64,000 nucleotides of DNA, from the NCBI GenBank assembly GCA_050179645.1, contig JBFXEX010000010.1, forward strand, positions 3,461 through 67,460, read 5' to 3'. A model generated the notes under the pieces. It ran no database searches. It was not told where the DNA came from and was given only the letters and a program-made list of their open reading frames with translations. The translations under genes and the position numbers were made by a program. Numbering within the stretch: the first letter of the stretch is position 1; each line of letters starts with the position of its first letter. Shown here one piece after another: positions 8,001 to 16,321 of this stretch. Source of the stretch: VAZQ01 sp050179645. GTDB taxonomy: Bacteria > Pseudomonadota > Alphaproteobacteria > Rhizobiales > Xanthobacteraceae.

Positions 8001-8514
8001 GCTTCTTCTCGCCCGCAAAGGTGAGCTGCGACAGCCGTGGCCGCGTCAGCACATGCGCACCGGGCAGGAGCTTCTCGACCATGGGCCGCACGGTTGCGGC
8101 GCCGAGCACCAGCGTTTCCTCGCGCCCACGGCGGTTGAGCATGCGGTCGGTGAAGACGTGGCCGCGCTCGAGATCGGCACCGAGTTGAACTTCGTCGATT
8201 GCCACAAATGCCACGTCGAGTTCGCGCGGCATCGCCTCGACGGTCGAAACCCAGAACCGCGGATTCGGAGGTTTGATCTTCTCCTCGCCGGTGATCAGCG
8301 CGACATTCTCGGCGCCGACTCGCTCGACGCACTTGTTGTAGACCTCACGCGCGAGCAGCCGCAGCGGCAGGCCGATGATGCCCGACGAGTGAGCGAGCAT
8401 GCGCTCGATCGCCAGATGAGTCTTGCCGGTATTGGTCGGCCCCAGCACGGCCGTGACCCCGGCGCCGCGGGCACCGCTGCTGCGAGTGGATGGCGAAGAG
8501 AATGAAATTGGCAT
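5056..8514 (-). CDS. SUV3-like DExx-box helicase with long disordered C-terminus
   Basis: This is a predicted ATP-dependent RNA/DNA helicase of 1152 residues. Walker A is GPTNTGKT (25-32), motif II is DEVQ (107-110), the second RecA domain has VATDAIGMGLNL (231-242), and motif VI is QIAGRAGRA (270-278). Domain order and motifs match the mitochondrial SUV3 family and its alphaproteobacterial homologues (often annotated MgpS-like). From about residue 818 onward the protein is low complexity: first Ala/Glu/Pro-rich and acidic, then Arg/Asp/Gly-rich (about 985-1120), probably an RNA-binding tail. ATG at 8514 is preferred to the adjoining TTG at 8517. The gene starts a leftward block with the S4 gene. 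Confidence 0.93.
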   Translation of the reverse strand: MPISFSSPSTRSSGARGAGVTAVLGPTNTGKTHLAIERMLAHSSGIIGLPLRLLAREVYNKCVERVGAENVALITGEEKIKPPNPRFWVSTVEAMPRELDVAFVAIDEVQLGADLERGHVFTDRMLNRRGREETLVLGAATVRPMVEKLLPGAHVLTRPRLSQLTFAGEKKLTRLPRRSAIVAFSAEEVYSIAELIRRQRGGAAVVLGSLSPRTRNAQVALYQSGDVDYLVATDAIGMGLNLDVDHVAFASDRKFDGYQFRKLNPAELAQIAGRAGRANRDGSFGTTGRCPPFETELAQALESHSFEPIRVLQWRNAALDFASLGALQASLAETPTESGLTRAPIAEDILVLEHASRDDEARTFATTRFAVERLWDVCQVPDYRKISPATHAELVTTLYGFLMREGTIPTDWFARQIEQADKADGDIDTLSNRIAHIRTWTFAANRPDWLADPEHWQGVTRAVEDKLSDALHERLAERFVDRRTSVLMRRLRENTGLETDISKTGDVVVEGHAIGRLDGFVFTPAASAAGSEARTLAGAAQKALAGEIGARAMKLAQASDEQLVLASDGAIRWLGQAVGKLVAAEEVLKPRVRIIADEHLTGPPRDAVQARLDLWLKTHIEKVLAPLFHLGAAEDVTGMARGIAFQLIESLGVLERQKVAEDVKGLDQPSRAGLRKYGVRFGAYNIYIPALLKPTPRALATQLYALKHAGAESKGLEAVEQLAKSGRTSIAADKEVDRTLYRVAGYRVCGERAVRADILERIADIIRPALAWRPGAPGPRPPGAIDGFGFTVVPAMTSLAGCAGEEFASILRALGYRMEQRPKPVEPPPVTPAPAGAADEAASSVPEAALAPEVGASAEAPADADAALAGTAEAAPAESEAPDLAPAIEAAAVAADSPMVEDAPAPEQGPAAAPPPPESVSSSDEAVAADASAETAPAEMASTEAVAAESIAPEIPEAAAADSAEAAPPAEPELIEVWRPGRPEGQRRQRRPQRPPREAGRRRDFHAPPVAADGTAPAVAQGEGAAASDAIAAAPQGAPGADTTVGEARPPHDRPRHERRDGAERGERTGRPSRPDRPEWSKRADGSERRSHRGNRQDRGDRPDRDPDLRAKYMKGRGEGGDRRDKAPDPNSPFAKLAALKAQLEGNSKEPN

Positions 8515-8570
8515 CAAAGATCCGTTGTCCCCTGCATGCGCGGGCTCTTCCGCGCGCCGCCAGCCGGCGG

Positions 8571-8732
8571 CTAGTGTTCCGATTCCGAAGGTCGCATCAT
8601 TCTGCCGAGCGCCCGTTTGCGAACTTCGGAATTGAAGGACACTTGCAACTTAGTGATCGAGTGTGACTTGGCTCAGAGGTCCGCATGTTGAATCGGCCTC
8701 AAGAATGATGCGGACTTCTGAACCGCCACACT
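8571..8732 (-). repeat. Composite palindromic repeat, copy 2 (inverted)
   Basis: Read on the minus strand this is the same B-linker-A unit as at 3922-4072. The A half spans 8571-8644, with GATTCCGAAGGTCGCATC facing TTTGCGAACTTCGGAATT and outer CTAGTGTTCC facing GGACACTTG. The linker is GCAACTTAGTGATC (8645-8658, complement of GATCACTAAGTTGC). The B half spans 8659-8732, with CAGAGGTCCGCAT facing ATGCGGACTTCTG and outer GAGTGTGACTTGG facing CCGCCACACT. It lies upstream of the helicase start. Confidence 0.85.
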
Positions 8733-9381
8733 GGCGAGCCAGCGCGTTCGACGCGGCGTCGGATCCGTCCGGCCATCAGGGGGATCGAAATCAAGGAGTT
8801 GCCTTATGCGCAGCGACACTCTGTAAAGACCGCCTCGACCTTTGCATCGGCCGCAGCGCGTCGCATCTCGCTGCTCGGAGCGTCGTCTTGTTCGGCACTA
8901 TGATAATCGTCCTGCCGGCCGTCTTCAATTCAATCCCCCGCCTCCTGCCCGGTCGCCGAGCCCGCTCAGATCGCCCCCTAACGGACCTGGCCAAGCGCTT
9001 GATCGCGCCCCACTTCGTCCGTCCGGTATGCCCTGCGGGGCCGCAGCCACAGCGCGTCGGATCGTCGCGTCGGCAATCCCTGACGCCGCACCCCCGGACT
9101 GTTTCACTTCCCCGCGCCAGAACTAAACCACGAAATCTGTGCCAGATTGCGACGGGGAAAAGGCCGGTGCAGGCCGGTGGAAGGGTTTGTGCTTAAGCTG
9201 TGGAACGAGTCTCGAACGAAACGCGCCCGAATCGCTGACTCCGGGCTTGTACAGATTCGTTCACGGCCATATCTGGCGCGTCGGCTCAGACCTACCCCAA
9301 CATCGTGTATTGGCGGAATCATGAGGCCTGACGAAGACGTGGCGAAACATTAATTCAACCGCAGATTTCCGCGGCAATACT
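8733..9381. other. Intergenic stretch without a recognisable gene
   Basis: Between the repeat and the end of the DUF3108 gene I see no credible protein. The longest open frames here (for example 8663-9196 on the plus strand) have Arg/Ser/Pro-rich translations typical of GC-rich shadow frames and no conserved motif. No tRNA T-arm with a matching acceptor and no strong terminator were found. Together with 8515-8570 it should hold the helicase promoter, which I could not place. Confidence 0.5.
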
Positions 9382-10233
9382 CTACTGCGCCTTGGCGGAC
9401 GTGCTCGGCTTTCCAGGCTGCGGCGTCGAGACAAACTGCGTCGCCTGCATCAAGCCGGTTCCAATCGGCGTCGGGACCGCGACCCGGTACGGCGCCAGCA
9501 CCCGAGTGCCAGCGATCGGCGCCAGTGTCGCCTCGATCTCGCGCAGATTGGCGAGATATTGAATGGGCGCGCGATCCGGCACATGGCCGGCAATCGGCGA
9601 GAAGATCACCGAGCAGACCACCGCCTTGCCATGGTAGCCCTTCTCGGCCTTGACCTGCTCGATGCGCTTGAAGGTCAGGTGCAGATCGTATCGCATGCGG
9701 CCGTCGAAGATCGCGAGCTTCCGCGCGCAGGCGTCCCGCGTGATCAGTGTGCCGGTTCCCGGCACGTAGAACAGCGACGCGCTCATCGGATCAATCACGC
9801 CGCGGCGGTGTGCTTCGGTGAGCGGCACCCGGTTCGGCGCGGGCGGCATTTTCGGCTCGGCCGCAAACTCGCGCACCGCGCCGCCGCCGATTGTCATCCG
9901 CACGTCGTTGTATTTCCGGTCGGTGAAGATGCTCGACCGGAAGGTTCCGGGGAACACCTGCCCATCCACGATGGTGCCGCGCGCGACGCTCTGGCCGCGC
10001 CCGCCGGCCAAGACGCGCATCAGCCCGGCGGTCTGGCCGCTGGCCGACGAGTTGAAATGATCGTCGCCTACGTCGATGACCCAGCTGCCGCGTCCGACCG
10101 GGATGCCCGCCAGCGTGAAATCGTAGCGGGCGTCGAGCTTACCTTGGGCGTGAGCCGGGGCCGGGATCGCCACCGCGAACGAAACCGCCAGCGTCGCCTG
10201 CCGGACCGCGCTTCGAATGCCGCTGAACGTCAA
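9382..10233 (-). CDS. Exported DUF3108-domain protein
   Basis: The protein is 283 residues when started at TTG 10233, which has CAGGGA six bases upstream and gives a clean signal peptide ending APAHA-Q. A longer open frame to 10377 lacks a ribosome site and would bury the signal. The mature part matches the DUF3108 family (a periplasmic, probably beta-rich fold of unknown function): ARYDFTLAGIPVGRGSW near the start, DPMSASLFYV in the middle and a conserved D-G-R-x-R-Y-D-L segment. It is divergent from rpmB. A role in the envelope is likely; nothing more can be said. Confidence 0.85.
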   Translation of the reverse strand: MTFSGIRSAVRQATLAVSFAVAIPAPAHAQGKLDARYDFTLAGIPVGRGSWVIDVGDDHFNSSASGQTAGLMRVLAGGRGQSVARGTIVDGQVFPGTFRSSIFTDRKYNDVRMTIGGGAVREFAAEPKMPPAPNRVPLTEAHRRGVIDPMSASLFYVPGTGTLITRDACARKLAIFDGRMRYDLHLTFKRIEQVKAEKGYHGKAVVCSVIFSPIAGHVPDRAPIQYLANLREIEATLAPIAGTRVLAPYRVAVPTPIGTGLMQATQFVSTPQPGKPSTSAKAQ

Positions 10234-10382
10234 GACAGTTCCCTGGCGACGCAACCGACCCCCTTGATCGGCGAAAACCGACGCACCCGCAGAATTGCCG
10301 GGCCATCGTGACCCGAACAAGGCAGATTCCAATTCCCAGCATCCCCTTGGCGCCTCGCCGCGGCGAAAAACCGCCATTCGGC

Positions 10383-10411
10383 TTGACGGCTCCGGACGCG
10401 CTCACTATAGG
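10383..10411 (+). promoter_or_regulatory. Strong sigma70-type promoter for rpmB
   Basis: TTGACG (10383-10388) and TATAGG (10406-10411) are separated by exactly 17 bases on the plus strand. Transcription would begin near 10417, leaving a leader of about 120 bases before rpmB. This is the best promoter match seen in the window and suits a highly expressed ribosomal-protein gene. The rest of the 10234-10535 gap shows no gene. Confidence 0.7.
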
Positions 10412-10535
10412 TCCGGCGGCTTTAGGGAAACCCTGGTTTTCAGGATCCGCCGGCCGAGATCGCATCAGGTTGGTCCGGCATCCATGCCTGCCAGACGGGC
10501 TTTGGCAGACAACCGATCGATTTTGAGGTGTTACC

Positions 10536-10847
10536 ATGTCACGGCGATGCGAACTGACCAGCAAGGGCGTGCAGGTCGGGCACAAGGTGAGCCACTCCAA
10601 CCGCAAGACCAAGCGGCGGTTCCTGCCCAACCTGCTCAACGTCACCTTGATGTCCGACGCGCTCGGCCGCTCGGTCAAATTCCGCGTCTCGGCGCACGCC
10701 TTCAAGACCGTCGACCACCGCGGCGGGCTCGACGCGTTCCTGCTTAAGGCCAAGGACGAGGAATTGTCCGTCAAGGCGCTCGAACTCAAGCGCCAGATCC
10801 GCAAGAAGCGCGCCGAAACCGCCCCGAAACCCGACGCGGCGGCGTAA
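10536..10847 (+). CDS. rpmB: 50S ribosomal protein L28
   Basis: This 103-residue basic protein has the L28 signature: MSRRCELTSKGVQVGHKVSH, then SNRKTKRRFLPNL and a central RFRVSA-like strand (KFRVSAHAFKTVDHRGGLDA). The C-terminal Lys/Ala-rich tail brings it to the ~100 residues usual in alphaproteobacteria. It lacks the zinc-binding Cys pairs, so it is the C-minus type. GAGGTG lies six bases before the ATG. It is transcribed alone from the promoter at 10383-10411 and converges with the operon on the other strand, the two stops being only 10 bases apart. Confidence 0.97.
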   Translation: MSRRCELTSKGVQVGHKVSHSNRKTKRRFLPNLLNVTLMSDALGRSVKFRVSAHAFKTVDHRGGLDAFLLKAKDEELSVKALELKRQIRKKRAETAPKPDAAA

Positions 10848-10857
10848 CGCCGGTCGA

Positions 10858-11916
10858 TCACGGCACCGCCAGCGTGAACTGCAGCAGCAGCGTACGCTGG
10901 ATGATTGAGAAATTGTCGTCCGAGATCAGGGTCAGCACGATTTCGCCGCCCGCGCCGCGGTGAACGCTCAGCCCCTCCATGTTGTCGATCTCGTAGCCGA
11001 GATCGACCTCGAACAGTACCGATCCTTCGAGCACCGCGTCTGGCCGCACCTCCGCCAGCGCCACCCGCCGCACCCGCAGCCAGAGCCCGCCGGTCCAGCT
11101 GAACTTGCGTTCCAGCAGCAGGAGGTCGCCGCCCGGCAATAGCGCGGCATCGCTGATGTCGAAGTCCGCAATCCGCCGCACCGTGAAGCTGCCGGACTTC
11201 GGACCGCCGATCAGGAAGCCGCGGATGTTGCCGTCCTTGTCGAGACCGCGCTCCGAGAATGCGATCAGCGTTCCGGCGAGCGGCAATCCTCGCGGCACGA
11301 ATATCAGCGACTCGACCCCCCGGTTGCTCGGCAGCGACCGCATGGCGGCCGGCACGGCAATCGGCGTCGCGCGGGCCAGCAACCCGTCGCGGCCGTAGTT
11401 GAAGCGCACGATCCGGTGGACCCGCTCGATTGCGACGTAGAAGGTGCCACCATCCTGTGCGATCGCCTCGGTGTCATACCAGCCGCGTGCCGCGAGCGTG
11501 CGGCCGTCCGGCCCCAGCATCGGCGCGATTTCGGCGTCCGCGATCCCTGCCGGACGCGTACCGTCGTAGACGAGCCGGCCGCGAAGCCACCAGGCCTTGT
11601 CGGTGAGCGCGATGAAGTCTGCGCCGCCGGCCTCGACCTTCAGGGCCGAGATGCCGCCGAAATGGCGGGACGACGAACTGAGGATCAGCCCGCCGCGGAA
11701 TTCGAGCGGTCCGAACTGGCGACGCGACGGATCCCGGACCTCGAACCCCGCCAGCGGCCGCGCCTGGATGTCGACCGCGACGGGGGCCTCCGGCGCCGGC
11801 GCGGCGGTTGCTGGTCGCGGCGCGCCTATCAACACGGTCGCGCCGGCCAGCAGCCCCGTCAGAACGCGCCGCCGGCTGGTCTCTCCGACACCGGAGTGCC
11901 GGGGCTCGTCGATCAC
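10858..11916 (-). CDS. Tat-exported esterase-like/phytase-like beta-propeller protein
   Basis: The 352-residue product starts at GTG 11916, whose GTGA overlaps the cobT stop, so the two are translationally coupled. The N-terminus SRRRVLTGLLAGATVLIGA is a twin-arginine signal ending near ATA-A. The mature part matches the family called esterase-like activity of phytase (PF13449 type): FGGISALKVEAGGADFIALTDKAWWL, RGVESLIFVPRG and NMEGLSVHRG. The family name does not establish a reaction; it is a periplasmic beta-propeller. Position after cobS-cobT and beside rpmB is, as I recall, conserved in Rhizobiales. Confidence 0.85.
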   Translation of the reverse strand: MIDEPRHSGVGETSRRRVLTGLLAGATVLIGAPRPATAAPAPEAPVAVDIQARPLAGFEVRDPSRRQFGPLEFRGGLILSSSSRHFGGISALKVEAGGADFIALTDKAWWLRGRLVYDGTRPAGIADAEIAPMLGPDGRTLAARGWYDTEAIAQDGGTFYVAIERVHRIVRFNYGRDGLLARATPIAVPAAMRSLPSNRGVESLIFVPRGLPLAGTLIAFSERGLDKDGNIRGFLIGGPKSGSFTVRRIADFDISDAALLPGGDLLLLERKFSWTGGLWLRVRRVALAEVRPDAVLEGSVLFEVDLGYEIDNMEGLSVHRGAGGEIVLTLISDDNFSIIQRTLLLQFTLAVP

Positions 11917-13808
11917 GCGGTGCGCCTCCGCGCCGGACGCCGCTGGGTCTCGACCTCGGCATGCTCTTCGAACAACTCGGCCAGCTTGTCGGTCATGGCG
12001 CCGCCAAGCTCCTCGGCATCGACGATGGTGACGGCGCGCCGGTAGTACCGCGTCACGTCGTGGCCGATACCGATGGCGATGAGTTCGACCGGCGAGCGCT
12101 GCTCGATCTCCTCGATCACCCAACGCAGGTGGCGTTCGAGATAGTTGCCGGGATTGACCGACAGCGTCGAATCGTCGACCGGCGCGCCGTCCGAGATCAT
12201 CATCAGGATGCGGCGCTGCTCGCTGCGGGCCAAAAGACGTTTATGTGCCCAGTCGAGTGCCTCGCCGTCGATGTTCTCCTTGAGCAGCCCCTCGCGCATC
12301 ATCAGCCCGAGATTCTTGCGCGCGCGGCGCCAAGGTGCGTCGGCCGACTTGTAGATGATGTGGCGCAAATCGTTGAGCCGTCCCGGATTGGCCGGCTTGC
12401 CGGCCGCGAGCCAGGCTTCCCGCGACTGGCCGCCTTTCCAGGCCCGAGTGGTGAAGCCCAGAATCTCCACCTTGACGCCACAGCGCTCCAGCGTGCGGGC
12501 GAGGATATCGGCGCAGGTCGCCGCCACGGTGATCGGGCGTCCCCGCATTGATCCCGAATTGTCGAGCAGCAACGTCACCACGGTGTCGCGGAAGGTCGTG
12601 TCCTTCTCCTGCTTGAACGACAAGGCGTGCAGCGGGTCCATGATGATGCGCGGCAGCCGCGCCGGATCGAGCATGCCTTCTTCGAGGTCGAACTCCCAAG
12701 CGCGATTCTGCTGCGCCATCAGCCGGCGCTGCAGCCGGTTGGCGAGCCGCGCCACCACGCCTTGCAGGTGCGAAAGCTGCTTGTCGAGATAGCCGCGCAG
12801 CCGGTCTAGTTCTTCGGGCTCGCACAAGTCCTCGGCCGGAACCACCTCGTCATGCTTGACGACGAACGGATGATAGTCAGGACCGCGCGGCTCGTTCTGG
12901 CCGTGGCGGCGGGGACGGCGGGGCTCGGCCGGAGTTTCGGAATCGCCCATCTCGGCGTCTTCGGCCATCTCGGCCGATAGCGCCTCGGAGGCTTCGGCGG
13001 TCGATTCCGACATGTCTTCGCCGGTGGCATCGGCCTCGTCCATGCGGGTCTGCATGTCCTCGGACTCAGCGCCCTGGCCGTCTTCGCCGTTCTCCTCCTT
13101 ACGGCGTTCCTGCTCGCCCTCCTCGCCCTCTTCTTCGTCGGATTCGGTCGAGCGGTCGTCGCCCATGTCGAGGCTGTCGAGCAGATCGTGCACCACGTCG
13201 CCAAAATCCGCCTGCTGCTCCATGAGCCGCTCCAGCCGGTCGAGTTCGCGCCCGGCACGGTCTTCGATCAGCGGCCGCCAGAGATCGACCAGCTTCTTGG
13301 CGGCCGGTGGCGGCGCCTGACCGGTGAGGCGTTCGCGCACCATCATGGCGACAGCCTCTTCGATCGGCGCATCGGCGCGGTCGGTGACTTCGTCGAACTT
13401 GCCGCGATGAAAGCGGTCGTCGATCATGGCGGCGAGATTCTTCGCCACGCCCGACATGCGCCGCGCGCCAATCGCTTCTACGCGCGCCTGTTCGACCGCC
13501 TCGAACACCGCCCTCGCCTGTTGTCCGCCCGGCACCAGCTTGCGATGGACGCCGGGATCGTGACACGCCAGCTTGAGCGCAATGGCATCGGCGTGGCCGC
13601 GCACGATCGCCGCATCGGGGCCCGAGAGCTTGCGCGGCGGCTCGGGCAGGCGGGCCTTGCCGCTGATGATGCCGGGACGTTCGGCGGCGAACGCGACCTC
13701 AAGATCGGGCTTGCGCGCGATGGCACGCAGACAGCCGGTGACCGCGCGCTTGAACGGCTCGGTCGGGGATTCCTTGGCGGGACTCTTGCCTTTGAGATTC
13801 GAGGTCAT
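11913..13808 (-). CDS. cobT: Aerobic cobaltochelatase subunit CobT
   Basis: CobT forms a ring with the AAA+ subunit CobS and activates CobN, which inserts Co2+ into hydrogenobyrinic acid diamide in aerobic cobalamin synthesis. The 631-residue protein has the family layout: an N-terminal domain, a strongly acidic Asp/Glu/Ser linker (about 215-295), and a C-terminal von Willebrand A domain with MIDAS motif D416-N-S418-G-S420. The length is normal. ATG at 13808 overlaps the stop of the DUF502 gene (ATGA). cobN is not in the window. CobT-like pairs with other partners exist in some genera, but the CobS beside it makes the cobalamin role the simplest reading. Confidence 0.96.
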   Translation of the reverse strand: MTSNLKGKSPAKESPTEPFKRAVTGCLRAIARKPDLEVAFAAERPGIISGKARLPEPPRKLSGPDAAIVRGHADAIALKLACHDPGVHRKLVPGGQQARAVFEAVEQARVEAIGARRMSGVAKNLAAMIDDRFHRGKFDEVTDRADAPIEEAVAMMVRERLTGQAPPPAAKKLVDLWRPLIEDRAGRELDRLERLMEQQADFGDVVHDLLDSLDMGDDRSTESDEEEGEEGEQERRKEENGEDGQGAESEDMQTRMDEADATGEDMSESTAEASEALSAEMAEDAEMGDSETPAEPRRPRRHGQNEPRGPDYHPFVVKHDEVVPAEDLCEPEELDRLRGYLDKQLSHLQGVVARLANRLQRRLMAQQNRAWEFDLEEGMLDPARLPRIIMDPLHALSFKQEKDTTFRDTVVTLLLDNSGSMRGRPITVAATCADILARTLERCGVKVEILGFTTRAWKGGQSREAWLAAGKPANPGRLNDLRHIIYKSADAPWRRARKNLGLMMREGLLKENIDGEALDWAHKRLLARSEQRRILMMISDGAPVDDSTLSVNPGNYLERHLRWVIEEIEQRSPVELIAIGIGHDVTRYYRRAVTIVDAEELGGAMTDKLAELFEEHAEVETQRRPARRRTA

Positions 13809-14485
13809 GGCTGCTTCAGGGACGGAGTGAGTTGGCTGTTCGACGGTTGGGTGACAAGCGGAGGCTTCTTGGGTCCAGATACGCCCATCGATACGTAGAT
13901 CGTCATGAGTTCCTCGACCCCCATTTCGGCCGGCTTGATCCAGGATGCCGGAACGTAGATCAGGCCGCCACCCACCGGCACCGGCGCGGACGGAACCAGA
14001 ATCGAATAGTACTTCTCGTCACCGATCATCGTGGCATCCGGCGACGGCAGGAGTGCCAGCACGGCGGCGCTGTTGCCGGGGCCGCCGAAAAAGCACCACA
14101 CCGGGCTCATGCTCTTGAGGCCGTCGCCCTGCTTGCGGTCGACCAGCCCGACAAACCGCTTGGTCAGGTCGTAGACGTTGCTCACCAGCGGAATGCGCCG
14201 CATCACCCAGTCGATCAGCCCCGACAGGTACCGCTCCATCCGGGTCTCGACCATGAGGCCGAGAAAATAGATGGCGGTGACCAGGATCACCATGCCGATC
14301 ACATAGGCGGCGATCGGCGAGGTCGAGAAGCCGAGCCCGATCGCGGTCAGCAGGCGGCCGAACACGCTGCCCGGACCGACGAACTGATAGATGAAGGTGC
14401 CGAGCCAGGCGACGAGCGCAATCGTGATCGCCACCGGCAGCAGGACCAACAGCCCCGACAGCAGCGTGGGAATGAACCGTATCAT
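13805..14485 (-). CDS. DUF502 family membrane protein
   Basis: This 226-residue protein has two transmembrane segments, about residues 7-35 and 55-78, followed by a soluble part with RIPLVSNVYDLTKRF and PGNSAAVLALLPSPD. These match the DUF502 family (related to plant LIKE-COV proteins), which has no defined biochemical role. It ends in a Pro/Ser-rich tail. It lies between cobS and cobT: 66 bases after cobS and overlapping cobT by four bases. That placement would link its expression to cobaltochelatase, though a functional link is inference only. Confidence 0.88.
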   Translation of the reverse strand: MIRFIPTLLSGLLVLLPVAITIALVAWLGTFIYQFVGPGSVFGRLLTAIGLGFSTSPIAAYVIGMVILVTAIYFLGLMVETRMERYLSGLIDWVMRRIPLVSNVYDLTKRFVGLVDRKQGDGLKSMSPVWCFFGGPGNSAAVLALLPSPDATMIGDEKYYSILVPSAPVPVGGGLIYVPASWIKPAEMGVEELMTIYVSMGVSGPKKPPLVTQPSNSQLTPSLKQP

Positions 14486-14551
14486 GGGACACCGAACGAG
14501 TTACGGGCGAACTCCGATGCGGTGCGCGCGGCCACGCGAACTGAAACCGGA

Positions 14552-15538
14552 TCAGGTCAAGGCGACGTTGACCGACGACTCCGGCAGCTCCTGGCCGAAG
14601 CAGCGCTGGTAGAACTCGGCGACGATCGGCCGCTCCAGTTCGTCGCACTTGTTGACGAACGTGAGCCGGAAGGCAAAGCCGATGTCCTTGAAGATGTCGG
14701 CGTTCTCCGCCCAGGTGATGACGGTGCGCGGGCTCATGACGGTGGAGATGTCGCCGTTCATGAAGGCGTTGCGCGTAAGGTCGGCGACCCGCACCATCCT
14801 GCTGACGATGTCGCGGCCCTGATCGGTGCGATAGTGCTTCGCTTTGGCGAGCACGATCTCGACTTCATTGTCGTGCGGCAGGTAGTTCAGCGTGGTGACG
14901 ATTGACCAGCGGTCCATCTGCGCCTGGTTGATCTGCTGGGTGCCGTGGTAGAGGCCGGAGGTGTCGCCGAGCCCGACCGTGTTGGCGGTCGCGAACAGCC
15001 GGAACGCCGGATGGGGGCGGATCACACGGCTCTGGTCGAGCAACGTGAGGCGGCCGGAGGATTCCAAGACCCGCTGGATCACGAACATCACGTCCGGACG
15101 GCCGGCATCGTACTCGTCGAAGCATAGCGCGACGTTATGCTGATAGGCCCATGGCAGGATGCCGTCGCGGAACTCGGTGACCTGGAGGCCGTCCTTGATG
15201 ACGATGGCGTCCTTGCCGATCAGATCGATACGGCTGATGTGGCTGTCTAGATTGACGCGCACGCACGGCCAGTTCAGACGGGCCGCCACCTGTTCGATAT
15301 GGGTCGACTTGCCGGTGCCGTGATAGCCCGAGACGATCACACGGCGGTTGTGAGCGAAGCCCGCCAGGATCGCCAGCGTGGTCGCCCGATCGAACCGGTA
15401 ATCCTCATCGACATCCGGGACATAGTCGTCGCCTTCCGAGTAGGCCGGGACCTCCATGTCGCTGTCGAACCCGAATAATTGACGGACCGACACCTTGATA
15501 TCGGGCAGGCCGGCGACCTCTTGCGTTGCGGCAGTCAT
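14552..15538 (-). CDS. cobS: Aerobic cobaltochelatase AAA+ subunit CobS
   Basis: The 328-residue MoxR-related AAA+ ATPase has Walker A GYHGTGKST (71-79) and Walker B VALCFDEYD (136-144). Sensor and arginine-finger regions are in FATANTVGLGD and NQAQMDRWS. It provides ATP-driven remodelling for the CobNST chelatase. The N-terminus (LPDIKVSVRQLFGFDSDMEV) and C-terminus (FYQRCFGQELPESSVNVAL) are characteristic of CobS. It is the first gene of the leftward cobS-DUF502-cobT-esterase-like operon. The 177-base gap to the DnaJ gene probably holds the promoter. Confidence 0.96.
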   Translation of the reverse strand: MTAATQEVAGLPDIKVSVRQLFGFDSDMEVPAYSEGDDYVPDVDEDYRFDRATTLAILAGFAHNRRVIVSGYHGTGKSTHIEQVAARLNWPCVRVNLDSHISRIDLIGKDAIVIKDGLQVTEFRDGILPWAYQHNVALCFDEYDAGRPDVMFVIQRVLESSGRLTLLDQSRVIRPHPAFRLFATANTVGLGDTSGLYHGTQQINQAQMDRWSIVTTLNYLPHDNEVEIVLAKAKHYRTDQGRDIVSRMVRVADLTRNAFMNGDISTVMSPRTVITWAENADIFKDIGFAFRLTFVNKCDELERPIVAEFYQRCFGQELPESSVNVALT

Positions 15539-15715
15539 TGATCCTCCGTGGTCTCGGCCGCGACCGAGACCCGTGTCGGTCGGTTACAAAGAGTTGCGGA
15601 TACGAACAAACTAGCAGATCGCGGTCTGGCAGCGAAAGCCGCCCGGACGGCCAACAGGCTTGCGCTATCAGATAGCCGCGGCGCGCCGGGCACGCAACTG
15701 CCGGTTTCGGGCCGC

Positions 15716-16321
15716 TCAGCGGAAACCGATGGATTTCAAATAGTTATAAGCCTGGATGATTTCCCGCAAGCGGTCCTCGGTGGAGCGATCGCCGCCGTTG
15801 GCGTCGGGATGGTGGCGCTTCACAAGGGTCTTGAACCGGGTTTTGATCTCGACCGTGGTGGCGTCGGCCTCGAGGCCCAGCGCTTCGAAGGCTTTGCGGG
15901 CGGCATTACCGACCATGGGGCTGTCGCTTTTCGCCCGCTCGGGCCCACGCGCCCGGCCGGCGGCGGCGCCGAACTCGCGCTGAAGGCCGAGCGGATCGTG
16001 GGCACCCGCAGCGTCGGTCTTGCCGCCCCCGTTCATGCCCATCTTCCAGGTCGGGCGGTGGCCGGTGGTGGCATCGCGCTGGTACTTGGCGATGTCGTCG
16101 GTGCTCATGCCGGCGAAGAAATTGTACGAATGGTTGTATTCGCGCACATGCGCGAGACAGAACCGCCAGTACTCGTTCTCGCGCATCCGCCCCTTCGGGG
16201 CGCGATGGGTCCCCGATCCGTCGCAGCCCGGCCATTCGCAGGCAGGCGCATCCGTGCGGATGCGCCGGTCCTTGGTGGGCTTGACCTTGATCCGGTCGAA
16301 CAGGGGTGAATCGTTTTTCAT
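15716..16321 (-). CDS. DnaJ-domain protein with N-terminal Cys/His cluster
   Basis: The 201-residue protein starts at ATG 16321 (AGGG just upstream). A J domain fills the C-terminal 60 residues, with the HPD triad at 171-173 (KRHHPDANGG), so it should stimulate a DnaK ATPase. The N-terminal half has a possible metal site C28, C33, H39, C55, H58 (ACEWPGCDGSGTHRAP, RFCLAH) not found in classical DnaJ. This class of small J protein is often next to cobS and bolA in Rhizobiales. Its client is unknown. It is divergent from bolA, with 129 bases between. Confidence 0.88.
   Translation of the reverse strand: MKNDSPLFDRIKVKPTKDRRIRTDAPACEWPGCDGSGTHRAPKGRMRENEYWRFCLAHVREYNHSYNFFAGMSTDDIAKYQRDATTGHRPTWKMGMNGGGKTDAAGAHDPLGLQREFGAAAGRARGPERAKSDSPMVGNAARKAFEALGLEADATTVEIKTRFKTLVKRHHPDANGGDRSTEDRLREIIQAYNYLKSIGFR

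Noticed and set aside
8663..9196. 177-codon plus-strand open frame upstream of the helicase
   Set aside because: It starts inside the composite repeat, has no ribosome site and a Arg/Ser/Pro-rich translation with no recognisable motif; typical of GC-rich non-coding frames.
9190..9290. Possible tRNA around TCTCGAACGAAACG
   Set aside because: A T-arm-like string exists, but no matching acceptor, anticodon or D arms could be folded on either strand.
9139..9353. Two short open frames (about 61 and 68 codons) before the DUF3108 gene
   Set aside because: One has two Cys pairs that hint at a zinc site, but neither has a good ribosome site, and they overlap each other in different frames.
11917..12123. 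N-terminal extension of the esterase-like gene into cobT
   Set aside because: The added residues are an Arg/His-rich shadow of cobT; GTG 11916 with stop overlap and Tat signal is the real start.
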